DNA of 64,000 nucleotides from assembly GCF_000219585.1 (NCBI RefSeq), contig NC_015731.1, positions 2,542,001 to 2,606,000 of the forward strand. Reading direction: 5' to 3'. This DNA comes from Nitrosomonas sp. Is79A3. Lineage in GTDB: Bacteria; Pseudomonadota; Gammaproteobacteria; Burkholderiales; Nitrosomonadaceae. The translations under genes and the position numbers were made by a program. Below are positions 42,320-49,238 of this stretch, in pieces (the stretch's first letter is position 1; every line of letters begins with the position of its first letter). Under the pieces are notes generated by a model. It did no database searches and had not been told where the DNA came from. It was given only the letters and a program-made list of their open reading frames with translations.

Positions 42320-42560
42320 GCATCTGTTGGTACTCCAACTATATGGAGCACCAACAAGAAAGAGCGCTGCCAGTAAAAAAGCACTTCCCATAATGCGGGT
42401 TATATGAAAGCCGGACATAGCATTAGCACGGTTGTGGATCGCTCTTTCTTGTTGGTGAATAGCGCAGTGATGATGCGCTCGCACGTAAGTGCGGCGGCAA
42501 GGTGGAGCGTAGAAGCTCACAACCGGCAAGTGGGGCAAACACATCTCTCACCGCCAACTC
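42320..42560 (+). ncRNA. Candidate structured RNA with mutually exclusive hairpins
   Basis: In this 269-bp gap without a gene, an 18-bp perfect inverted repeat (CACCAACAAGAAAGAGCG 42349-42366 and its complement 42440-42457) encloses 73 nt. Its first arm also pairs with GTTGGTACTCC (42326-42336) through GGAGCACCAAC (42345-42355), so two stems compete. Further small stems follow (GCGC 42461-42464 / GCGC 42475-42478, CGCAC 42480-42484 / GTGCG 42489-42493, GAGC / GCTC near 42505-42520). The arrangement suggests an RNA switch or a stable phage RNA. No known family is recognised. Confidence 0.5.
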
Positions 42561-42585
42561 AAATGTAAATATAGAGGATCAAAAT

Positions 42586-42765
42586 ATGAAAAACGCAATA
42601 TTAATAGAGCTTGCAAAAATCTGGACATCTCAGGCCGAAACACCTGAAATACAAGATGGTAGCGAAGACGCGAAATTAAGAAACGCTCGTGACAAAGGTG
42701 CGAGAGAGACAAAGAGAGAGTGTGCAGACACATTAAGAATGCTGGTAAACACATTCAAAGAGTAA
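42586..42765 (+). CDS. Small hypothetical phage protein
   Basis: A 59-residue helical protein (MKNAILIELAKIWTSQAETP start; GARETKRECADTLRMLVNTF end) with ribosome site AGAGGATC. Short proteins of this type, with IxxELAxxWxxxA and RExxxEcADxLRxL, are common in phage early operons. The function is unknown. Confidence 0.6.
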   Translation: MKNAILIELAKIWTSQAETPEIQDGSEDAKLRNARDKGARETKRECADTLRMLVNTFKE

Positions 42766-42920
42766 GTGGAAAAACATTGAACTCAACACAACCAATCATG
42801 CAGAAAACTACCGGAATTGAGGCGCAATAATGTTTCCAGCTATGTTCGATACCGCACGGAAAAGAATAGGAAATGTACCGATAATTATTCCAAAGTCTAT
42901 TCATAACATTCCCTTTTCGC

Positions 42921-43036
42921 TTGTTAGGAATAGCCCGCACCAGCCCGGATGCCTCACCTCATCTAGCCGGAGGGCTGGAAGATTCTCTCTCACCAGTGCG
43001 CGTTTCCTTCCCCTTTCTTCGCGCACTGGTTTTTTT
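42921..43036 (+). ncRNA. C4-like antisense RNA of the antirepressor module
   Basis: A stem CCAGCCC (42940-42946) / GGGCTGG (42972-42978) is followed by a strong terminator, CCAGTGCGCG (42993-43002) / CGCGCACTGG (43020-43029) with TTTTTTT. Upstream TTGTTAGG (42921-42928) is complementary to CCTAACAA (43091-43098), and CTAGCC (42963-42968) to GGCTAG (43068-43073). A short terminated RNA with two complementary segments just downstream, ahead of an antirepressor gene, is the organisation of the P1/P7 C4 RNA. Confidence 0.65.
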
Positions 43037-43135
43037 ATTTTTGGGCGGTACATTTTGGGAGCCGAAAGGCTAGCCGATTCACTTGACCGGCCTAACAACC
43101 AGACTAGTACTGCCCACCCTAATTCAAATAATGTA

Positions 43136-43402
43136 TTGACATTTCAGCTTGTTCGGGATTATTCTTTCCCCGTCACTGCAAAATCAGTGGCCGGGTTTGA
43201 CAGCCCAGAGAAAGCGGCGAATAGCCGCAATGTTTCAAGCAATGCGGTTTTTTTACGTCTAGTGTCGCCCTTTATGGGTGGTCTGGACGGGGAACCGCAA
43301 GGTTCGCCGGTTCGCTTTCCCGGTCTGTCAACCCGTCTAGTTCCGCCCACCTGTTTGACAGCAGGTGTTCGGTTAAACCAACTAAACGAAAGCGAGCACA
43401 TC
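43136..43402 (+). CDS. Icd/Ash-like leader frame fused in phase to the antirepressor
   Basis: The antirepressor frame is open far upstream and reads LVRDYSFPVTAKSVAGFDSP, then LVSPFMGGLDGEPQGSPVRF. The GxPQGxPV element and the general pattern resemble Icd/Ash-like frames that precede ant genes of P1- and P4-related phages, where leader translation controls ant. A TTG at 43136 is a possible start. Whether a leader peptide, a long fused product or both are made is open. Confidence 0.45.
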
Positions 43403-44047
43403 ATGACGAACATCATCCCCGTTGTATCCCGCATTTTCCAAGGCAAACCAACCCCAGCAGTAGACGCAGAAAACTTATACTCATTTTTGAGTATAACTAC
43501 CAGGTTCGATACTTGGTTCAATCGGCGCGTCTCTGAATACGGTTTTGTGGAAGGAGAAAGCTATTGCTCAAATTTGAGCGATAGGTCTGACGGCAAAGCC
43601 GGGAAACCTCGCAACAAATATTATGTAACTCTCGACATGGCCAAAGAACTGGCGATGGTCGAACGTACCGAGAAAGGACGCGAAGCCCGCCGCTATTTCA
43701 TCGAATGCGAAAAGCAACTGAAAGAAAAGCAGCAAGCCAAAGCACTACCCAACCTGGAAAAGAAACGCTACCACTACCCGCGCCACCTGCTCGAACAAGA
43801 ATATTTCACCTCACCAACCCGGTCAGCCAAGCTCAGCATATCCATGCTCGGCAATGAGAAAGAATTCTCATCAACGCTGCTAAACCTGCTGCTTGAACTG
43901 AAAATGGACGGCCACAACGTCCACGCACCCTACGACGAATACATGGCCATGCGTGAAGCAATCATCAAAGCCAACCGCGCCATGGATGAAATCCTGCACA
44001 TCGTACTCAAAGCAACCGCACAACCGGCCAGCACGGCGGGTAACTGA
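43403..44047 (+). CDS. AntA/AntB-type antirepressor
   Basis: A 214-residue protein. The N-terminal AntA/AntB domain is clear (AENLYSFLSITTRFDTWFNR, RVSEYGFVEGESYCSN, YYVTLDMAKELAMVERTEKG then REARRYFIECEK). The C-terminal 90 residues form another domain that probably contacts the repressor. It should inactivate the CI-type repressor, which lacks a self-cleavage domain. Expression is presumably held down by the C4-like RNA upstream. ATG 43403 is selected as the start of homology; the frame is open upstream as an Icd-like leader. Confidence 0.88.
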   Translation: MTNIIPVVSRIFQGKPTPAVDAENLYSFLSITTRFDTWFNRRVSEYGFVEGESYCSNLSDRSDGKAGKPRNKYYVTLDMAKELAMVERTEKGREARRYFIECEKQLKEKQQAKALPNLEKKRYHYPRHLLEQEYFTSPTRSAKLSISMLGNEKEFSSTLLNLLLELKMDGHNVHAPYDEYMAMREAIIKANRAMDEILHIVLKATAQPASTAGN

Positions 44048-44131
44048 ATCTCTCACTGTTGATCAACCAAACCAAACGGAGGCCATCATGTAAACGCAAA
44101 CCAGAATCAATCTAGCACACATTAAATGAGT

Positions 44132-44159
44132 AGCTGCCCGGACGTCTTCCCGGGCAGCT
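44132..44159 (+). terminator. Stem-loop after the antirepressor gene
   Basis: AGCTGCCCGG (44132-44141) pairs with CCGGGCAGCT (44150-44159). It is followed by TTAAAG only, so it may attenuate rather than end transcription towards the ssb-integrase genes. Confidence 0.6.
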
Positions 44160-44176
44160 TTAAAGAAGGGAAAAGA

Positions 44177-44620
44177 ATGGGAAAAGTAATTATTGCTGGC
44201 GTCGAGGTGCATTCATACAAGTGTGGCGCGCCGATGTTTTCATCACATGACGTCGCACTCTCAATCGCAGCCGACATACAAGCAGGAACATACTTCAGGA
44301 GGAAACTTTCGATGCACAAAAAAGATATAGACGAAGCCAGACAATCAGTTAACGAGTCAGTCGATATGCTAGATCATTCCATTGCCAGAATGTGCGAAAA
44401 AGCCGATTTGTTGTCACTAACAGCAAAAAAAGCATCCTCGAACACTAGAGACTCAGCGAACAAATTGAATGAGGCAATAATTAAACTGCAGAAGCAAGCT
44501 GATTTCGAAAAACTGGAACGGTATGTCGCTCTTTTGGAACGAGCAAGTATCGCTTTAAACAAGCTGTCAGAGCTGAACGACACCGGGAAGCTCGGGAAAA
44601 TCATTGAGTCATTGAAATAA
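44177..44620 (+). CDS. Coiled-coil phage protein
   Basis: A 147-residue protein starting MGKVIIAGVEVHSYKCGAPM with a purine-rich ribosome site (AAGGGAAAAG). After about 45 residues a long helical region follows (DIDEARQSVNESVDMLDHSI ... KLNEAIIKLQKQADFEKLER), likely a coiled coil. No family was recognised. It lies in the rightward operon upstream of ssb. Confidence 0.6.
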   Translation: MGKVIIAGVEVHSYKCGAPMFSSHDVALSIAADIQAGTYFRRKLSMHKKDIDEARQSVNESVDMLDHSIARMCEKADLLSLTAKKASSNTRDSANKLNEAIIKLQKQADFEKLERYVALLERASIALNKLSELNDTGKLGKIIESLK

Positions 44621-44627
44621 CAAGACG

Positions 44628-44885
44628 ATGACAAAGAAATTAATAACACCGTATATGAGTACAGATCAAAAATGCCTTGACGATGTACTCCTTTGCCTCG
44701 CATCGACAATTGAGGACGGATTAATTTCTGCCGGAGCAAAGAGCGGGGAGTATACAAGGCTAGATTTGTTCGCATTGGCAGCACCATTTGCACTATCCAT
44801 GTTTAATAACCCAGAATGCGATGTTTCTTACACAACAGGATATCCGCATGAACATCATGTCTTTTGTGACGAGGATGGCAAATAA
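44628..44885 (+). CDS. Small phage protein upstream of ssb
   Basis: An 85-residue protein with helical content ([20 protein letters not shown]) and a His/Cys-containing end ([14 protein letters not shown]). It overlaps the ssb start by one base (TAATG), showing coupling. The function is unknown. Confidence 0.6.
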   Translation: MTKKLITPYMSTDQKCLDDVLLCLASTIEDGLISAGAKSGEYTRLDLFALAAPFALSMFNNPECDVSYTTGYPHEHHVFCDEDGK

Positions 44886-45331
44886 TGGCATCAGTTAATA
44901 AAGTAATACTCATAGGCAACTTGGGGAAAGACCCGGAAACCCGTTACATGTCAAACGGCGATGCTGTAACCAACATCACTTTGGCTACAACGGACACCTG
45001 GAAAGACAAGAATGGCGAGAAACAGGAAAAGACAGAATGGCATCGCGTAACTTTTTATCGCAAGCTAGCGGAAATTGCCGGTGAATACCTAAAGAAAGGC
45101 AGACCGGTATATATTGAGGGGAGACTTGAAACTAGGAAATGGACTGATAAAGATGGCGTGGAACGCTACACCACAGACATCATTGCAAATGATATGAAGA
45201 TGCTGGGCAACAGACAGTCCGGAAATACTGATGAATCAGAGCAGCAGAACAAAACCACCCCATCAGCAGCTCGCGCAGGCGCGGGGAATGCTGGCGGGTT
45301 TGATGATATGGATGATGATATCCCATTTTAG
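44885..45331 (+). CDS. ssb: Single-stranded DNA-binding protein
   Basis: A 148-residue SSB. The OB-fold begins [20 protein letters not shown] and contains [20 protein letters not shown], then [19 protein letters not shown]. The flexible linker ends with the acidic partner-binding tip DMDDDIPF, needed to recruit replication and repair proteins. It serves phage DNA replication or recombination and is distinct in length from host-type SSBs only slightly. Confidence 0.96.
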   Translation: MASVNKVILIGNLGKDPETRYMSNGDAVTNITLATTDTWKDKNGEKQEKTEWHRVTFYRKLAEIAGEYLKKGRPVYIEGRLETRKWTDKDGVERYTTDIIANDMKMLGNRQSGNTDESEQQNKTTPSAARAGAGNAGGFDDMDDDIPF

Positions 45332-45373
45332 AATATACCTATCGTAGTATTGTAAACAAACGCTTAATTGATT

Positions 45374-45589
45374 ATGAGCATATTTCTGACAAAAGAAGAG
45401 CTTTTCGAAATGACTGAACGTCAGATACCATCTAAGCAAATAGAGTGGTTAATTAACCGTGGTTATAAATACGATGTTACCGCTGGCGGTAAAGTGCTTG
45501 TGTTACGCGATTATGTAAAAATGCGTTTTGGTATGCCGGTAGATGATAAGCAGTTCAACAAGACTGAGCCAGATTTCTCAAGTTTATGA
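45374..45589 (+). CDS. DUF4224 protein, probable excisionase partner
   Basis: A 71-residue protein: MSIFLTKEELFEMTERQIPS followed by WLINRGYKYDVTAGGKVLVL. This is the DUF4224 pattern. Such genes nearly always directly precede phage tyrosine integrases, as here (ATGA overlap at 45586-45589). A role as excisionase or directionality factor is plausible from context. Confidence 0.8.
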   Translation: MSIFLTKEELFEMTERQIPSKQIEWLINRGYKYDVTAGGKVLVLRDYVKMRFGMPVDDKQFNKTEPDFSSL

Positions 45590-46593
45590 TAGCCAGACGA
45601 AAAACAAATCTACATTTGCCGCCGCGCATGTATTTGTACGAAGGGAAGCGTAAGCCAACTTATTACACTATCACTATTCACAATGAGAGGATTAATCTTA
45701 GCCATGATTTGCGTGAGGCGAAACGTAAGCTTCTTGAAATTGAGGAAGGCAGGCCGATTGCCGGGACGATTTCAGAATTGATCGAGCGCTATATGAAAGA
45801 AATCAGCCCGAAGAAAGCGCCAAAGACACACAAAGATGAGATAAGCAATTCCAAATTCTTGCTTGACGTATTCGGAAAAATGAATCCGGTTGATCTGCGC
45901 CCGGTGCACGTTGCAAAATATCTCGACAAGCGCGCCAAGGTTGCGCCGGTTAGAGCAAATAGGGAGAAATCGTTACTCTCTCACATATTCACAATGGCTA
46001 TGCGGTGGGGAATAGTTGACGCAAACCCGTGCAAGGGAGTTGCAAGGAATAAAGAAACACCAAGGGATAGATTTATTACGGATGCTGAACTGGCAAGTTT
46101 TAGCGAGTACGCAATATCGACAGGAGAAACTGGGCGGCTTTTGGCTGAGGTTGCTAGACTGGCTTATTTAACCGGGCAGCGCAGAGGGGATCTGTTAAAG
46201 CTCAGGCTCGACCAAATAACCGATGACGGAATACTCATAATACAAGGCAAGACGCGCGCAAAGGTATTAATCCAGTGGACAGTCTCACTTCGTGACTGTG
46301 TATCGAAATTACGCGCTTCTCCGCGTCCTGTGCAAGGCATGTTTTTAATCTGCACGAAGAAAGGACAACCTTACGCCGACGCCGGTTTTAAATCCGTGTG
46401 GGGGAATGTTATGTCGGCTTGGTGCGATTTAGGGAACGAACGTTTTACGTTTCACGATCTTAGAGCAAAGGCAATAACGCGAATGATCGAGGACGGCAGA
46501 AACGCCAGCAATTTGTCAGGGCATGCAGGAGACGCTATGATAAATAAGGTGTACGACCGGCGCGCGGTAAAGAAGTCAAAAGCGGTGGAATAA
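45586..46593 (+). CDS. int: Tyrosine site-specific integrase
   Basis: A 335-residue recombinase with an arm-binding N-terminus, SAM-like core-binding domain (GTISELIERYMKEISPKKAP) and catalytic domain. Catalytic residues are visible: Arg in YLTGQRRGDLLKLR, HxxR in FHDLRAKAITR, His in LSGHAGD and the nucleophile Tyr in VYDRRAV. It integrates the phage into the SPFH gene at the 15-bp core 99 bp downstream. The gene points towards attR. Confidence 0.95.
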   Translation: MIARRKTNLHLPPRMYLYEGKRKPTYYTITIHNERINLSHDLREAKRKLLEIEEGRPIAGTISELIERYMKEISPKKAPKTHKDEISNSKFLLDVFGKMNPVDLRPVHVAKYLDKRAKVAPVRANREKSLLSHIFTMAMRWGIVDANPCKGVARNKETPRDRFITDAELASFSEYAISTGETGRLLAEVARLAYLTGQRRGDLLKLRLDQITDDGILIIQGKTRAKVLIQWTVSLRDCVSKLRASPRPVQGMFLICTKKGQPYADAGFKSVWGNVMSAWCDLGNERFTFHDLRAKAITRMIEDGRNASNLSGHAGDAMINKVYDRRAVKKSKAVE

Positions 46594-46607
46594 TTTTGTA
46601 AGATGGA
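46594..46607 (+). promoter_or_regulatory. Putative integrase arm-type site, right arm
   Basis: TTTTGTAAGATGGA directly follows the integrase stop and is identical to 6949-6962. It lies 85 bp from the attR core. Together the copies flank the core in the excised phage. Confidence 0.6.
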
Positions 46608-46649
46608 AAAACATACCCGCATGGGCACGGCCTTTCAGAATACCTTGAA

Positions 46650-47516
46650 TTACAAAATAAGCTCGTAACATTTTGATTTAAAACGACACACCCGCTGATC
46701 AGAAGTCAGCGATACAATTTTCTTGTCCTCGAGGTTCTTCAACGCCACCTCGACCATGCCCACTGCGCCATCCACCAATTTCTGGCGCGCCAGTACCACC
46801 GCTTCCGCTTGCTGGCGCCGCAGCATCGCATTGGCAATCTCCGGGGCATAGGCAAGGTGGGCGATCTTGGCTTCTTCAACCGCGATACCGGCCACATCGA
46901 CGTGCTGCTGGATTGATTCGCGCAACAATCCCGCAATGGCGTCCAAGTCGGTTCGCAAACTTTTCTTGCTACGCCCTCCTTCAGCAATTTCGGTATCGTC
47001 ATACGCATGGCTACTGGCGACCTGGCGCACTGCAGATTCGCTCTGAATCTGAAGATAATTCAGCGTGCTCTCAACATCGAAAACCGCTCTGGCGGTATCC
47101 TGCACACGCCATGCGATGACTGCGGCAATTTCAATCGGACTACCGCGTTCATCATTCACTTTCAGAACCGGCGTGTTCCAATTATTGATACGCAATGACA
47201 CGCTTGTTCTGCGATAAAACGGATTGACCCAAAAGAAACCGCTCTCGCATACGGTCCCGGCATAACTGCCGAAGAAAATCATCACAGCCGCTTGATTCGG
47301 TTCAAGCGTAAAAAAACCTTTGCAGAGAAATAGCGTCAATGCCAGCAACGCTGCGCCACCAATCAACTTGACAGGACCACCCGGCGTGGCAACGAGAAAT
47401 ACTGCAAACAAGAGCACCGGCAGTAATATCATCAACATCAACCAACCATTGGAGCCGGAAATAATTATCTCATCAGTGCCGATGGCATTACTGTTTGATT
47501 TCTGGTTCAAAATCAT
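46650..47516 (-). CDS. SPFH/band-7 membrane protein with phage-supplied C-terminus
   Basis: A 288-residue protein starting at ATG 47516 behind AAAGGGAGA. Two membrane segments (WLMLMILLPVLLFAVFLV; LIGGAALLALTLFLC) are followed by the SPFH domain (VMIFFGSYAGTVCESGFFWV, INNWNTPVLKVND, AAVIAWRVQDTARAVFDVE) and a C-terminal helix with HLAYAPEIANAMLRRQQAEA. The native protein was 303 residues. After prophage insertion the last 28 residues are replaced by about 13 phage-encoded ones (VCRFKSKCYELIL). The core domain is intact, so partial function may remain. SPFH proteins organise membrane microdomains and protease complexes. Confidence 0.9.
   Translation of the reverse strand: MILNQKSNSNAIGTDEIIISGSNGWLMLMILLPVLLFAVFLVATPGGPVKLIGGAALLALTLFLCKGFFTLEPNQAAVMIFFGSYAGTVCESGFFWVNPFYRRTSVSLRINNWNTPVLKVNDERGSPIEIAAVIAWRVQDTARAVFDVESTLNYLQIQSESAVRQVASSHAYDDTEIAEGGRSKKSLRTDLDAIAGLLRESIQQHVDVAGIAVEEAKIAHLAYAPEIANAMLRRQQAEAVVLARQKLVDGAVGMVEVALKNLEDKKIVSLTSDQRVCRFKSKCYELIL
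46693..46707. repeat. attR core (15 bp)
   Basis: CGCTGATCAGAAGTC, identical to attL. To its right the host SPFH frame (minus strand) is native; to its left the sequence is phage and supplies a new 3' end to that gene. Confidence 0.93.
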
Positions 47517-47732
47517 TCTCCCTTTGAGTTTGTGGATTCCAGTTATTGAAGATCTGTGACGGTTCCTATAAGCGCAAACTGTATTGAACTCAGTGGTGGA
47601 TATGCTAAAAGTACGATTGTTATCGCATGCACCGCATAAAATCCTGCCCAAAGCATTGCCGGTTAAATCACCCCCGGCAAGGCCGGGAGTTTATGCAGTG
47701 GTTACAAGCCGCATAGGCATAAAATGGATGTG

Positions 47733-49013
47733 CTACGGGGCTTTGGGTTGTATATGCAACATCATCGGTTGTAGGCGCTTAGCTGTGCCCGGAGCGATCA
47801 AGCCCTTCAATTGCAAGGATTTAACTGCCGATTCCGGAGCACAATTGGCCACTTCGACTAGCTTCACAACCAGGGGATTGAAATACACATCAACACCCGT
47901 ATAGCTACCTGCATCATCACCTTTATGGTCACCGCGGAATTTAAATTCCTTGACCGGCCCATTCGGACCGCCGCCCTGACGATCATCATTGTGGTCTGAA
48001 TCAACATAGTGTGCCGAGCTTTCGACATTTCCTTCGATACTTTCAATACGCCAGCCTGATGGCGCTGTATAGTAAGATTCGACGCGCTCGCCTTCTGCTG
48101 TAGTCCAGTCACTGCGTGTCTCCTTCGCTTTCATCCAAAGCCGCAGATTGACGTGTGTACCATCATTGACCCAGCGCGCAGTAGCCCATACCTCTGGGCC
48201 ATGTCCGTCATATTCCTTGTCGCCTCTGGTATGGGGTGGCGTATAGGACAGATAAGTATTACGCGCATAGGTTTCCGTTTTCTCCCGGCACACCGGAGTG
48301 GCCGGTTGGATAACGGCGATACTGGAAATAAGTTTGTTCTGCCATTCTAATGTCACGCGATTGCTCGCGTTTGACACCGGAACACCATTGGCGCCCAGAT
48401 TGAGGGTCATATGATAGTGAGTAAGCCGGTCCAAATTGGAGGATACATCCAATGTGCGTGATTTATCCTGCAAGGTCACCTTAATGGGTGTGGTGTCGAA
48501 ATCGTAACCAAAGAATTCCAGCTTATTGCGCCGGTTTGCATCCAATGCCATGTCCACCGCTGCTGGTACCACGTGACATAATGCCGGTTCCACTGGCGGT
48601 ACCGTCTGATTAAGCAGATGAGCACGAATCCTCACCAGTGCCTGACGTACACGGGTACCGATAAAATCCGCATCACATCGCAGCTCAACACCGGTAGCGG
48701 CGACACTACGATTAAGCAAGTTAGAGATTTCATTACGCACCGTAGATTGTGCGTCAGCGGTCAACTGCTTGGTGGTATCCTGTAATACCGCTTGCCAGGA
48801 TGAGGAATTACGTTCCAAAGCATCGATGGCGCCATCTAATGTAGCCACAGTATCGCCAGCGACATCACTTACTTTATCAGTCACGTCTTCGACCTTATCA
48901 GCAACGCCGCAACCGGAAACCAGGACCGGCACTAATATTGCCAGCCATAATAATCGACGAATTCCAGTGTATGCCTGAGTAAAGTGTGACAAGGGCCTTA
49001 TGATTGTTGTCAT
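47733..49013 (-). CDS. Large lipoprotein of unknown function
   Basis: A 426-residue exported protein. The N-terminal signal ends in the lipobox LVSGC (about residues 31-35), so it is lipid-anchored. The following part is helical with VADKVEDVTDKVSDVAGDTV; the remainder is mixed with a beta-rich C-terminal domain (TRVTLEWQNKL-like strands and a GGGPNGPVKEFKFRGDHKGD loop). No family was recognised. It may be co-transcribed with the SPFH gene downstream, about 220 bp away. Confidence 0.7.
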   Translation of the reverse strand: MTTIIRPLSHFTQAYTGIRRLLWLAILVPVLVSGCGVADKVEDVTDKVSDVAGDTVATLDGAIDALERNSSSWQAVLQDTTKQLTADAQSTVRNEISNLLNRSVAATGVELRCDADFIGTRVRQALVRIRAHLLNQTVPPVEPALCHVVPAAVDMALDANRRNKLEFFGYDFDTTPIKVTLQDKSRTLDVSSNLDRLTHYHMTLNLGANGVPVSNASNRVTLEWQNKLISSIAVIQPATPVCREKTETYARNTYLSYTPPHTRGDKEYDGHGPEVWATARWVNDGTHVNLRLWMKAKETRSDWTTAEGERVESYYTAPSGWRIESIEGNVESSAHYVDSDHNDDRQGGGPNGPVKEFKFRGDHKGDDAGSYTGVDVYFNPLVVKLVEVANCAPESAVKSLQLKGLIAPGTAKRLQPMMLHIQPKAP

Positions 49014-49238
49014 GCTGTTAATCTCCCTATTGTTGTGAAACAGATTTGATTGCTATTGGGGGCGAAACAAAAATATAAAAGTTATTTTTTAAATTCATTA
49101 TATCTATAAAAATAGATATTTAGTCAAACTTGTCGCTTCTGCTGATCCGCATTGGCGGGACCCAGTGTTTCTCGCTAAATGTTCGAGTTTTCTGGATTCC
49201 CGCTAACACGGAATGAATCGTTCTATTGTCGTGCGCTG

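Larger units (their letters stand above)
6843..46707. mobile_element. Siphovirus-type prophage integrated in an SPFH gene, unit length 39,850 bp
   Basis: The element is bounded by a 15-bp direct repeat (6843-6857 and 46693-46707) and carries a tyrosine integrase next to the right end. It encodes repressor, Cro, CII, replication, antitermination, packaging, HK97-type head, long-tail, lysis and antirepressor functions in a normal modular order. Most structural and regulatory genes appear intact, so it could be inducible. Possible gaps are an endolysin, which was not recognised, and a truncated MazG-like frame at the left end. Excision at the repeat restores the host SPFH gene exactly. Confidence 0.95.
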
